Of a stretch of DNA of 64,000 nt, positions 1 to 11,789 are shown piece by piece (positions within the stretch are counted from its first letter, which is position 1; each line of letters begins with the position of its first letter). Where the stretch lies: the NCBI GenBank assembly GCA_025093555.1, contig JAIWNF010000043.1:62001-126000 (forward strand). The letters are read 5' to 3'. The stretch is from Circinella umbellata (taxonomy: Eukaryota > Mucoromycota > Mucoromycetes > Mucorales > Lichtheimiaceae). A program made the position numbers and the translations under genes. The notes beneath the pieces are model-generated. The model saw only the letters and a list, made by a program, of their open reading frames with translations, was not told where the DNA came from and did not search any database.

Positions 1-666
1 TCTTTGTAGCCACACCGACAATACTTAAGAGGATAGGAAGGTAGCCAGTGCATGCGCCATTTAACAAGGCGATGTCGATCTTTTGAGAAGGCTGGTAAAT
101 ATAAAATTGGGTCAATAATACGTTTATTGCGCATGCATCTAATGGTTTTGAGTTTATTCCTCCTGGAGATATATTCTTCATCACGTTTTTCATTGATAGC
201 CTTGGTTACCGGAAATTTTGGCGAGGGGAAGCTGTTGCATAGTGTATTATATCGTTGGTGGAGAGGATTGTTGGTAGTAATTTTCCTCCATTGCTGATCT
301 GGTTGGTGTTTATCCCAGAGAAAAGAGAGCTCGACTGATCTGGCCATAGTAGAGGTTGGTAGTGTTGGTAATATGGATGCAAACTTGAGCTGTAAGATAC
401 GTGCCCGTATTTTCATTGATGGTAGGTCTGCCAGCAGCACCATTGGTATAATTGTTGCTGACTGTCTGTTTAAAAGCCTTGCGATTTGATGCCATTTTAA
501 TGCAAGCATTTTGGGCGTTATCGAGTTTCGTGAGGTGGTTTGTCAATAAAGCTGCAATGGCAATTTCGTATTCTAATACTAGCCATATAAAAGTACGGTA
601 TGACCGAAGTGCTGGCCATAATCCAATACCATATAGATGAATGCCCAATTGACGAAGTAGAGCCAT
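1..666 (-). pseudogene. LINE (non-LTR retrotransposon) reverse transcriptase C-terminal remnant
   Basis: On the minus strand the first part (about 666 to 450) reads as the thumb/C-terminal part of a LINE-type reverse transcriptase, with a conserved stretch resembling LRSYRTFIWLVLEYEIAIA followed by a DNAQNACIKMA-like segment. Near 430-460 the frame shifts. A second open frame then runs to the window edge and contains ADLPSMKIRARILQLKF, FLWDKH, a Lys/Arg-rich stretch, then WRMHWLP followed by CRC. That W-R-M-x-W-L-P plus Cys arrangement is typical of the C-terminal tail of LINE polyproteins in Mucorales. The frameshift shows decay; the remainder lies outside the window to the left. Family identity rests on motif recall, not on a search. 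Confidence 0.7.
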
Positions 667-1694
667 GTTACCTGTTGCTTTGGATGGGCGCTCCTGTAAG
701 CTATACCTATTTAGGAATCGGGAGATCTTAATTGGAATTTATATAACTATAACGTCGTTATAATATGGAAGTGTAGTAAAAGAATATACAAAACAAATGG
801 AATGACTAACTAGTTATCAGGATAAATAGAGTTAAAATATATAAGTTCTGATATAGAAACTATTGAATGTTAATTGACAGCTATTGAACTCGAGGTTAAA
901 CTTATAAAGAATACATAAAGTAATTATTGTTAGATAGACTGATGAAAGAAAGATGTGAGTGATAATAGAGAAATCATCATGATATACTTCCCCCCCCCCT
1001 GTACCTATAGTTTCTAAATCTGCTTTTTATTTCTTCAGATAATTGTACATAGGCGTAAATGATAATAAGATTAAAAATAAAGAGCGAGTCCTAGTAATAT
1101 CAATAATATTACTTATTATATTAAGCCTCCAGTCAATGGAATTGGATCTCAATTGTAATACGCAACTTTCAGTCAGTTATTTCTTTACTACTTGCTAATA
1201 TTATGTATAATGAATCGAATACAAAATTTAAAGGAGATCATTTTATAATAGAAATATCTTTTTCTGATTAATGTGCTGTACAATATAGCAGTATACTTAT
1301 CACAGTACGAAAATATGATCATGTTAATAACTACATGTTATAATAAACTTGTCACTCATCAAAAATTAAAGATTCAATGTATAATATTATCAACATCATA
1401 ATAAAAGAGCGAGTTCAATCAAAAATATATATTAAAAAAAACTGCATATTATTAGGATTATATACTTGTTATATATAAAAATATCAACATCAGGGATTTG
1501 CATTGATTTATTGTAACTAAGCCACGACTAAAAAAGTCTCCCCCCCCATTATTTTAGAATGAGATTTGTCGGTCTTACAAAAAAAAAAGTTGGGATTTTT
1601 TTTTTTTGCATTTTTTTTTTTTTTTTTGGCTTGATTTTATATATTCCCTCCCCTTTTTCTTTTTTTTCAACAACTAATTTAAAAAGACTACATT
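667..1694. other. intergenic, AT-rich; bystin upstream region
   Basis: No convincing gene is seen. The stretch is AT-rich with homopolymer runs (C-runs near 990 and 1540, T-runs near 1590-1670). The last 200 bases are pyrimidine-rich and probably hold the promoter and 5' leader of the bystin gene. Confidence 0.6.
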
Positions 1695-3302
1695 ATGGGT
1701 AAAGATAAAAGACCTAATGGAAAAGCTCCACGCCATGACCCACTTCATGTTGAATTAGCTGATACTCCTGATCAGGGTATTCGTCGTAAAACTACACGAC
1801 AAAAATTCGTTGACAGGAACCAACAAGACCAAGTTGAAGAGGTAATTTTTTCTTTTTATTAAGATATATATGAAAACTATTAGAGATCTAGGTGTGATTC
1901 AATTATTAGGATCATAAGAGGACTCGATTCAAGACGATTCACAAAGAATAAAAGTTTTTTTTTTCTAATAAATGATTTAATTAACATGCTTTTTTTTTAG
2001 GAATATTTGGATTCGAAAATGTCAAAAAGAATTTTAAAGATTGCACGAGAACAACAAGAACAAATTGAAGGCAACTCAACAACAGTAGAAACAGAAACTA
2101 TGGCTTCTTCAGCACAATTTCCTCTTGGTTTCAACCCAAGTGATGATGAAGATTTGGATGATGTAGATAAATATGGAGAATATGAAGAATTGGAAATTGA
2201 AGAAGAAGATGCTGATGTATTACAACAATTTTTACCCACTGCACCATTGAAACAAAGAAATCTGGCTGATTTAATTATGGAAAAGATCAATGAAAAGAAT
2301 GCTATGGATGCTCAAGCAGAAGCTGGTGGTGAAGAAGGAGAACAAATGCCTGAAATGAATCCTAAAGTGATTGAAGTTTATACAAAGTAAGAGGGAGGAT
2401 GAAGGGGAGGATATATATGGTTTGAAAAAGTGTATTAATATTCTATTTATTAAATAGGGTGGGTCAATTATTGAGTCGATATAAATCTGGTAAATTACCA
2501 AAAGCATTCAAAATTATTCCATCCCTTGCTAATTGGGAAGAATTATTATATTTGACACAACCTGAAAATTGGAGTCCACATGCTACTTATGAAGCTACTC
2601 GTATGTTTGTTTCTAATTTGAAACAAGAACAAGTACAACGATTCTTATCTTTGGTGTTACTTGATCGTGTCCGTGATGATATTACAGAAAACAAGAAATT
2701 GAATTATCATTTATATATGGCCATTAAAAAGGCTCTTTACAAACCTGCTGCCTTTTTCAAAGGTTTCTTATTTCCATTATGTGAATCGGGTACATGTACA
2801 TTAAAAGAAGCTGCTATCATTGGTAGTGCTTTAACCAAGGTATCCATTGCTGTATTGCATTCTTCAGCTGCTATTTTACGTCTTTCACAAATGGATTATA
2901 CAGGTCCCAATAGTTTGTTTATTCGTATTTTGTTGGATAAGAAATATGCTTTACCTTATAAGGTTATTGATGGTTTGGTTGAACATTTCCAACGATTCCG
3001 TAATGATACTCGAGAAATGCCTGTTTTATGGCATCAATCTTTATTGGTCTTTGCACAAAGGTAATATTATTATTTTGAAAGATACGAAACCCCCCATCTC
3101 CATGGTGATTAATTATAATATATTAAATAATTTCAATAGATATAAACAAGATATGGTACCCGAACAAAAAGATATTATTATGGATGTTATTAAACATAAA
3201 TATCATCCTGAAATTACACCTGAAATTCGACGTGAACTTATACATTCAACTGCTCGTGATGAAATCCAACATGATTATGATTCTGATGTTATGATGGATT
3301 AA
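1695..3302 (+). CDS. ENP1: bystin / Enp1, 40S ribosome biogenesis factor
   Basis: Exons 1695-1841, 2001-2386, 2458-3060 and 3140-3302 join in frame to 432 aa, close to the usual bystin length. The protein starts [10 protein letters not shown]. It has a charged N-terminal arm, an acidic Glu/Asp stretch (about residues 95-120), then the conserved bystin domain to the end with [37 protein letters not shown] and a C-terminal [14 protein letters not shown] segment. Family knowledge: Enp1 binds pre-40S particles in the nucleolus and cytoplasm and is needed for 20S pre-rRNA processing and small-subunit export. Introns are GT-AG, 71-159 nt. The gene converges on the tri-snRNP 27K gene, with a (CT)n tract between them. 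The identity is clear from the conserved blocks. Confidence 0.95.
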
Positions 3303-3316
3303 TTTTTTTTTACCTT

Positions 3317-3324
<8 letters not shown>

Positions 3325-3356
<32 letters not shown>
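3325..3356. repeat. (CT)n microsatellite
   Basis: A run of about 15 CT dinucleotides directly downstream of the bystin stop codon, probably within its 3' UTR. The rest of 3303-3740 is T-rich and non-coding, serving as the shared 3' region of two converging genes. Confidence 0.85.
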
Positions 3357-3359
<3 letters not shown>

Positions 3360-3740
3360 CCACTTCTTCTCCATCCTCTTCTTCATCCTTATATACTTTG
3401 TAATTTTGAACATTTAACATTTTTCTCTCTCTCTTTTCGTTTTCTTTAATTAGCATACTTTTTTTTTTTCCTTTCTTTTTGTATTTTAAAAAAAGAAACA
3501 CATTTTCCTTCATAACAAAACATTGTACAGAAAGTATAAATAATTAATTTACATTATTATTAATATTATTATTATATATCAAAAAAAAGTCAAAGTCAAA
3601 GTCAAATTCAAATCAATTCTTATTATCACATATATATATATAACGGTTCCCTCTCTCTCTAATTTTTATTATTATGCTTGATAGAAAAAAGAAAAGAAAA
3701 AAAAAAAAAAGAGAATTCTTTTCATGAAAAGAAGATGCCC

Positions 3741-4705
3741 TTACACATTATCCAAAGGTCTAAAATATATAGAAAATAAACAATATTAACAAAAATAACC
3801 TAATTCTATAGAATTAATCTTTTTTTTTCTTTTTTTTTTTACCTGTTGAATCCACCACGACGATTCATATATTGACGATATTTGAGTGCTTTTTTAACAC
3901 TTGCACCTGATACATCAGTTCCTGGAACATGTTGATTCTTTGTTGTATCAAAACCAGAAAATCCCATTAATTTCATCATTTTTGTTTCTTCATCATCATC
4001 TTCATTAATTTCTACCCTTGGATCATTTGTTTCTTTAGATGGTGAACGTGTTCTTTGTCTTTTTTCTTGATGTCTTTTATGCATATCATCTAATTCATGG
4101 TCAACATCATCCTCATCATCACGGCGACGTTGTCTAAAAATAATCATAATTAATTACATTATATTTTCCTATTATATTATATTATTAAGTCTTTTACCTT
4201 CGTGAACTTCTTGAAGGTGATCGACTTGGTGAACGATAACGTCTTGAACGTTCCCTATCTCTATCATAATCTACATTTGGAGTGGTTATATAATCATAAT
4301 AGAATAAAAAAAAATAATATAAATGTCTTTTTTTCAGGTTACAAGGAATTCTTTGCACGGGGGGGAAGAAGGTTTTGTCATTCATTTTTATATATGGAAA
4401 AAAAAAGTTGAGAATGAGAAAAAAAAATAATATAAAATGAGAAAAATAATAAATAAAAAATAAAAAAACAGTTACAAACCTCTTGGACTACGTGCACGTC
4501 GTCTATCACGATCACGACTTCTTGATCGTGGTCGACGACTACTACGATATGAAGGAGATGGTGAACGTCTTCTACTACTTCGATGACGTGATGAATTTCG
4601 TGGAGGTGGTGAACGAGATCTAGAACGTGGTCTATCAAGATCACGATAACGTTGTGTACTTCTATCACGACCACCACGACGATAAGGTGATGGAGATCTT
4701 GGCAT
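3741..4705 (-). CDS. SNRNP27: U4/U6.U5 tri-snRNP 27 kDa protein (SNRNP27-like)
   Basis: Minus-strand exons 4705-4480, 4270-4198, 4133-3843 and 3759-3741 join to 202 aa. The N-terminal 100 residues are an RS domain with dense RS/RD/SP dipeptides (start MPRSPSPYRRGGRD). The C-terminal third carries the conserved SNRNP27 domain with MMKLMGFSGFDTT, VSGASVKKALKYRQYMNRRGG and FNRPLDNV. The last exon is only 19 nt. Without it the protein would stop at GGFNR right at a splice donor; with it the family's FNRPLD ending is restored. Family role: component of the spliceosomal tri-snRNP in the nucleus. It is divergently transcribed from Nop16 with only 240 bp between start codons, which suggests a shared promoter region. 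Confidence 0.9.
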
Positions 4706-4945
4706 TTTTTTTTTTTTTTATAATAGTAGTATTGGTAGTAGTATACGATTATTTGCTATTAATAAGTTCGAATAAGGTATTTTTATATATAAAAAAAAGT
4801 GTGGAAGTTAAAAAAAAAGTCCCTTAAAATTTCAACTCCAGAGAAGCCACCTACCTAATAGGCGAGCCGTTTTTTTTTTTTTTTTTTTTTTTTTTTTGGC
4901 TTTTTTCTCGACCCTTTTTTTTTTTTTTAAAGCAAATATAACACC

Positions 4946-5823
4946 ATGGCAACCCCACAAAAAAGAAGAGCACAAAAAAATGGAAAAAAAAATACTCGAA
5001 GAACAGCTGATAAACGTCATAAATATAAGATTCAGGTAAAAAAAGAGAATCTTTTAGAAAAATAAATCGATTTATTTAAAACTATTCGTTTTAAAAAGAT
5101 CGAGTTTACACTTTTTAATTTTAGATCTAAAATATTATGATCATTAATTTTATAGGGTAATGCCATTATCAAGCAGAATTGGGACAAGAAACAAACATTA
5201 ATTCAAAAGTATGAATTAGGTTCCTTTTTTATATACATATATATATACCAATACAAGTATTATGTAACTAACTATGGAGCTGGGGTTTATATTGTAGTTA
5301 TAAACGATTGGGTTTAATGACTTCTTTAAATGGTAAAGCGGGTGGTATCGAAAAATTATATCCAGAAAAAAAACCTACAATGATGGATGAAGATAATAAT
5401 GAAGAATCACAAGATCAAGAAGAAAAAGAATTAACCGAAGAAGATATTGCACGACTTGAAACTACATTAAAACCAGGAGAAGGTTTAATTCAACGGGATG
5501 ATGAAGGCAATGTTATTCGAGTTATTGTGGGTAGAAAAAAGACACATAATGAAATTTTAGAAGAAGAACCTGAATTCGTGGAAGCTAAAACTGAAGTTGT
5601 ACGACAATTGGAAGAACAAGCTAAAAATGCACATAAGAATATTAAATATCAATCCACTTATCAACAACACTGGGTTGCACAATTAATTGATAAGCATGGT
5701 GATAATTATAAAGCCATGTTTTGGGATACTGATTTAAATCAAAATCAATTGACTGAAAATCAACTTAAGAAAAAATGTGCTCAATTTTTAAAACAAAATC
5801 CTGAATATAAGAGAGAACAATAA
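4946..5823 (+). CDS. NOP16: Nop16, 60S ribosome biogenesis protein
   Basis: Exons 4946-5035, 5156-5208 and 5298-5823 join to 222 aa. The start is MATPQKRRAQKNGKK, a basic N-terminus typical of nucleolar proteins, followed by the diagnostic IIKQNWDKKQTL and NYKRLGLMTSLNG blocks, an acidic middle, and the C-terminal AQLIDKHGDNYKAMFWDTDL block found in Nop16. Family role: nucleolar assembly factor in pre-60S particles. The junction at 5208/5298 rebuilds the Asn of NYKRLGL, which supports the intron. The divergent partner on the left is the spliceosomal 27K gene. A (TAA)n microsatellite follows the stop at about 5867-5900. Confidence 0.93.
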
Positions 5824-5868
5824 TTTTTCTATTTCTTTTATTCACTTTGCATATCATATCTCTCTCTC

Positions 5869-5904
<36 letters not shown>

Positions 5905-7108
5905 CTGTATATAGAACATATATATTTGCATTATCATCCCCCTCATAAACATAGTTATGATAAGATTAGGTTGTCATTAAACAAAATAATTGGTCTTGTT
6001 GCTTTTTTGTTTGATCGACAAAAATGTGTTATAAATAAATCTATCATCAAATTGGAAACCAAAGAAAAAATTTTTTTTTCCCACCCTCTAATTCATGCAA
6101 CATAAAAAAAAAGGAAGATGAATGACATGAAACTTGACGTATCTTTGAAAAGATCTCATATCATTTAACATTTAGCAAAAAAGATGTGTTGGCAGGATGA
6201 TTTCATCCTTATCATGTGGCTCACATGAAATGTCCTTTTTGAACAACAACAACAACAACAATAGATACTATTCTAATAAAGAAAGATAAATACATATATT
6301 ACTTATATATCATTAATGCGTAAAAATATATGAAATAAATGAAATACGTAAATGAAAACAAATGATTGATAAATGATACGTCACTTTATTATTTAATTTC
6401 GTCATACCCTATATTTCTTCTTGACTTCCCTTTTTCATCTCTTATTACGTTTGTTATGATGAAGATATCAAATAATATTACCCGACCCCGTAATTTTTTT
6501 TTTCCACCCCAAATTGAACTGAACTGATTGATCCTGTTTTAACGAAAATGGTAAATGAGGTTCAGAAATCATCCGACTCAATCCATAATTTTCTTTCCTT
6601 TTTTTTATTTTTATTTTCACCCTTTTTGATTATATTTGATTTTGATCAACTTATATCATCATAGAATAAAACAAAGAAAAGAGGCTAAATCTCATTCATC
6701 ATTTCAATCCATCATAAAATGTAATTGTTTCGTCATTATAGGAAGAAAAAAGAAGTATCTATGGAAAATATAAAAAAAAAATATGCATATAAAAAATTTA
6801 GAATCTGCGACTAAATATATAAATATATGTGTGTGCGTGTATACAGTTAAATAGATGCATTATAAAAAGATAGGTGTCAGCTCATTGTTTCACAATTCTA
6901 AAGCAGTAACCAAGACAATTTCAAACCGGATGTTCCAGGTTTCTCCATAAAAAAAAAGGTTTATTTAATTTAACAAACAAACTTTTTTGAATCTCCCAAA
7001 TACCCAAACAAACAAACAAACTTCTGTTCTCTCTTTTCATTTGTTTTTTACTTTCTTTTCAATTTGTTTTTTTAGAATTTTTTTTTCAAATAATCTTTAA
7101 TAATAAAA
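5824..7108. other. 1.3-kb intergenic region, probable long upstream region of the Q/H-rich regulator
   Basis: Contains a (TAA)n tract at about 5867-5900, a short (AAC)n run near 6243-6260, and T-rich and A-rich stretches. No coding sequence is recognisable. The long leader-like region before the regulator gene would be normal for a controlled transcription factor; that is inference only. Confidence 0.5.
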
Positions 7109-8612
7109 ATGGATCCCAATTCTAGTTCTGATCCTCTTGATGTTGCAGTAGCCGTTGCTCAGGCTATGGGTCAATCAAATGAGCATCACCATCATAATCA
7201 TCACACCCAACAACAACAACATCATCATCATCAACAACTTTCAACTGGATTAAAATCAGAACCACAACAATCAGTTAAAGATGCTTGGTCCGAATTTATG
7301 GCTTCTACTGGTGTAACAACCACTTCTGCTCAAGATTTATCCATGGATTCATTCATGCATCAACAATTGTTTCATTTGGGTCAAACACCACCACCACAAA
7401 CGGCAGAACTTATGGATCCACTTGACCCATCCTCATGTTTGTCATTGATGCATTCTACTGCTAGTAATACGACTACTCCATCAGCAGCAACATCTCCCAT
7501 GTTTGATAAACAACAACAGCAACAATGGCAACAATATACTACTAATATATTATTGCAACAACACCAACAACAGCATCCATTAGATTATACTACTCAACAT
7601 AACCATCATCATCAACAGCAGCAAACCCAGCAACAACATCAAGAGCAACATTCATCCATGTTTTTGCCTCCTACTCCACCCGTGGAATCACCTGCTCAAG
7701 CAATGCAAAATGGACAAATTCCTCCATGGTTTGGTATTCAATTTAATGGAGCTGTTGCCGCTGCTGCCGCTGCCGCTGCATCTGGAGTACCCGGTGGTAT
7801 ACCTTCAGAACCATCTCCTCCACCTTCCTCTAACTTGGATTTTGGTATGCCATCTTTATGTTATTTACCTCAACAACATCAACATCAACAACCGATACAA
7901 CAGCAAGTACCACCACCCTCTCAACCACAACAACAATCAAATACTACTACTACTAATAATAATAATAATAATAATCATACGGGTGCTCCTACAAAATCGG
8001 GTCGTGGTCGTCGACGTTCATCACCTTCTACACGACCTTATCGTCGGCGAAACTCATCTCATCCATCTGTTGCCTCGGTGGTTTCACTTTCTGCTCATGA
8101 ACCTGTGGCTCACTTTATTGATGGTATTGAACATATTACATTTTTATATTCTCATGATCGTTTAGTTAAGGAATATACCGTTCGAACAGATGTTGATAGT
8201 TGTATGTTGGAAGAAATTCCAATGGAATTTCGTGTATTAAATGCCGTAAGTAAAAAACGAATAGTTAGTTCTCATCCTCACCCCCCTCCCACAAACCAAT
8301 ACACCAAGAAAAAAAAATCCTAAATGAAACATCTTTCTTTCTTTTCTTTTAAATATATAGATTTATCCTCGGGCCAATGTTGAGAAAGAAGATTATGATG
8401 GTAATCGATGGGAATATGAAACTAGTTGTAATCAACTTGGTTGGAAACTTTGTTGGTTAAATCAAGATCAACTTTGTGGTCGACGTGGTTTAATTCAACG
8501 TGCTGTTGATTCTTATCGTAATCGTCATGTAAATATGCGTTCAAGACGAGTAACAAGACAAGAAAAAGTAGCTAATGGTACATTACGTAGACGTCGTGCA
8601 AAGAGAAGTTAA
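7109..8612 (+). CDS. Gln/His-rich probable transcription regulator with conserved fungal C-terminal domain
   Basis: Exons 7109-8245 and 8361-8612 join in phase to 462 aa. Residues 1-290 are low complexity: His runs, long Gln tracts, a poly-Ala run near residue 215 and an Asn run near 290. A basic segment (SGRGRRRSSPSTRPYRRR) follows. The conserved part is C-terminal, from about residue 330: HFIDGIEHITFLYSHDR, VKEYTVRTDVDSC, then after the intron IYPRANVEKEDYDGNRWEYE, CNQLGWKLCWLN and a basic end. I associate this block with an uncharacterised domain in fungal glutamine-rich transcription regulators (possibly Pfam DUF8032); that name is from memory and uncertain. The Q-rich activation-like region plus basic patches suggest a nuclear role, which is inference. 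Confidence 0.75.
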
Positions 8613-9105
8613 TTTCTATTTCCAAAAATATCAAACAAATCAAAAAAAAAAAAAAACGAAAATGATTGTATAGCTTTTCTTTTTCTTTTTTTTTCTTACA
8701 TCTTTTGTATATATAGCTTTCTTATAATATTTTATATTTTATATTTTTACTTTTCTATACTTTTTCCCCGTTCATCCTTATTTTTTTTTATTGATCTTCT
8801 TGTATGATTATCTCTATTTGATCCCAACACAACTTGTATATAATTTCTTATTAAATGTATATGTTTATATATATACGTATGTATAATATATGTATTACGT
8901 ATTAATAAAAGTAAAATTAAAAAATAAAAGAGCTTTTTATTATTAATAACCAAAATTCATCACACGAATCTTTTATTTTTTTTTTTTTTGCATGATATCC
9001 AAATAACAATCCTTCTTAAAAATAAACTTTGTTTTGGGTCGGATTTTTTTTTTTTTTTTTTGCAACACTCAACACTTTTTCGAATTAATACATAGATCAC
9101 ACGTC
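8613..9105. other. intergenic
   Basis: T- and A-rich sequence with no recognisable gene. It holds the 3' end of the regulator gene and the short upstream region of the AAA+ ATPase gene (a T-run at 9044-9061 precedes the start codon). Confidence 0.5.
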
Positions 9106-11075
9106 ATGGAACTTTGGTTTAAAAAAGTAATTACCGAGATTGGTGGTTGTCATGACTTGATTCAACATATTATTACACAATGTCAAACCCTTTTATCAAC
9201 TCAATCAACAATAACATCACCATGGTTACCACGATCGAAAGGCATTTTACTACATGGCAAACCTGGAACTGGGAAAACTGCCATAGCAATGGCTATTGCA
9301 AGTAAAGTATTTTTTTTCCATATAAAATATTAATATTAAAAGTGTGTGGAAGAGAAAGGAAAAAAAAATTGGGGAAATTTAACAACTTACATAATATAAA
9401 TATCTTTCTTTTAGAGAATTCTGGTTTACCTTATCAAATTATAAATGGACCTGATATCTTTATGAGTGGTAAGAAAAGAAACATCCTTTTTTTTTTTTTT
9501 TTTGCATTGCCACTAAAAAACACCCAATATATGTGTATAGAACAAGGAGCAACAGAAGCCAAATTATTACACGTTTTTAACGATATAAAACAAAATAGTA
9601 TTGTGATATTGGATGAAATTGATTTATTGGCTGGAAAATTAAAGGGCAAAAAGGGTGATTTGGATGTACGGATAGCATCCATGTTATTATCCATTTTGGA
9701 TAATTTAAATCAAAAAGAACCTTTTATTTATATCATTGGTAAATGATCTTCCCTCCCCCCACCTTATCCCGAAAAAGGATTTACGATTCTTATTATTATT
9801 CGGGGAATGGCAAATATATATGTTAGGATTAACAAGTCGATTGCATGCCATGGATGATAGTTTCCTTCGTGCAGGTCGATTAGATGATGTACAAGAAGTA
9901 CTTATCAAAACATCACAATCAAGACGAGAAATTTTAGATATTATGACACAACGAATACCATTTAATGATGATTCATCCAATCGGAAAAAGATATTAGATA
10001 AAGTATCTCAAGTAACACATGGATTTGTACCAAGTGATCTACAAAGTTTATGTACTCAAGTTGTGTTACAATTAATTCATCAAAAACAAGATTTAGCATG
10101 TTTTAGTCATTTTGAAAATGCTCTGAAGATTGTACGACCTTCTAATATGAGTGAATATGCTTCCAAGGTATATATTAATGGTTCTCTCTGTTATTATAAT
10201 ATATTATTTGTTTTTTTGAAGAAAAAAAATTATTAATTGATACATTTTTTTTTTACTTGTGTCTAAAAAAACCAACTCTTATTAGATACCCCATGTTCGT
10301 TTTACTGATATGTTTGGCGTTGAATCAATTATACAAGAATTAAAAACATCGGTCATTTATCCATTCCATCACCCTGAAAAATATAGTGCATTGGGTATTG
10401 CTCCACCTCGCGGTATCATGGTGTATGGCCCTCCAGGTGTTGGTAAATCTATGTTATGTTGTGCTTTAGCATCAGAAACTGGAGTAAATTTTATGTTTGT
10501 TGAGGTAAATAGTAGGGGAGTTGTTATAAATCATAACTGTATTGTTGGATCGTATAATAATCATTAACTTGTTATAGAGTTCTCAAGTAAGATCTAAAGT
10601 CGTTGGTGAATCTGAAAGCAATCTTGCTAAATTATTTGCTCAAGCAAGAGCCAATGCACCGTGTATTCTTTTTATAGATCAAATTGATATGTTATTGCCA
10701 AGACGAGGAACTAGCTCTTCTTCAGAAAATACAAGTGATCGTATTGTCACCTCTTTTTTAACAGCCATGGATGGTTTATTAACAAAAACTAATACAAATA
10801 ATGTACAAATTGATGTACTTGTAGTCGGAGGTACGTAAATCGTAGAATCATTGCTAAAACAAAACTTTCCTATTATTGTCATTGTTAACATTATTAAAAC
10901 TGTTTTTTTTTAATAATAGCTACAAATCGAATTGAAGCCATCGATCCTGCAGTATTAAGACCAGGCCGTTTTGATGAACATATTCATGTTCAACGACCGA
11001 ATCAACAGGTACGAAGGTTTTTAATTATTTTAGATATATGGGCCAATGAACTTAAGTTTTTTGTTTTTCTCCATT

Positions 11076-11122
<47 letters not shown>

Positions 11123-11632
11123 GTATGTATACACTAATGATTTTATTCTACGATAGCAACGATTATCAATTATTGAAGGTCTGTGCGCGAAAATGCCAAC
11201 TCTATTAAATGATACGGAACGTTTCCAATTGGCAAAAGAAACAGATAAATGGACAGGTTAAAATAATAATTTTTTTTTATCACAAGGGTTAAAAAATGAT
11301 AATGATGATGATTATGTGTCATCAAAATATAATAAAAAAAACTGAAACAGAGACTCTTTTATAATAATTAGGTGCAGATTTGGATAATTTGTTTCGAGAA
11401 GCAGCTATGGTCAGTTTACGTGAAAATGTTCAAAACCATCAGGTCAGTTAAAAAGGAAGCCCATGGGTTTCACTTTTCCCTTTTTTTTTTCAAAAATAAT
11501 TGAACAAAAGTAATAACAGAGATAAAATAATTAACTCTTGTAAAATAAAAATCGCTTTTATTATTTATTATTACTATTTAGATTTCATCCACTCATTTAG
11601 AGATAGCAAGAGAAAGTGTACGGACCATATAG
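9106..11632 (+). CDS. tandem AAA+ ATPase of AFG2/SPATA5L1 type
   Basis: Ten exons (9106-9301, 9415-9468, 9541-9738, 9827-10167, 10286-10504, 10578-10830, 10920-11008, 11157-11256, 11372-11442, 11582-11632) join to 523 aa. D1: Walker A GKPGTGKT (residues 51-58), Walker B VILDEID (about 105-111), and RAGRLDD in place of the usual RPGR box. D2: Walker A GPPGVGKS (311-318), Walker B FIDQID (368-373), VGATNRIEAIDPAVLRPGRFDE, and a C-terminal GADLDNLFREAA sensor-2 region. The protein starts directly at D1 with no N-terminal substrate domain, so it is shorter than Cdc48 or Afg2. Layout and motifs fit the AFG2/SPATA5L1 group, which acts on pre-60S maturation, but Cdc48, Pex and NVL relatives cannot be excluded. 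The catalytic Glu of D2 is replaced by Gln (see findings). Confidence 0.85.
11060..11130 (+). repeat. CA/TA dinucleotide microsatellite within an intron
   Basis: A CA run followed by a TA run lies in the intron between 11008 and 11157 of the AAA+ ATPase gene. It does not affect the coding frame. Confidence 0.85.
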
Positions 11633-11789
11633 TTATATAAGATTAAACGATTAATAAAATAAATCAACCTGCTCTGTCTTTTTTTGCGTCATGCGGACGT
11701 ATATACATTTTCCGGGAACTTGTTTGCAATTTGGAATTTCCTATTATATTATTTAATACTTCAAATTATCCATATACCCTAGCCATATA

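Noticed and set aside
52..640. Plus-strand open frames in the LINE remnant
   Set aside because: The complement carries the reverse-transcriptase motifs; these frames have none.
7710..8165. 151-aa Leu/Ile-rich frame inside the Q/H-rich regulator
   Set aside because: A frame-shifted reading of CAA/CAT/AAT repeats, giving artificial hydrophobic runs.
9434..9980. Minus-strand open frames inside the AAA+ gene
   Set aside because: They are shadows of the plus-strand exons, which carry clear AAA+ motifs.
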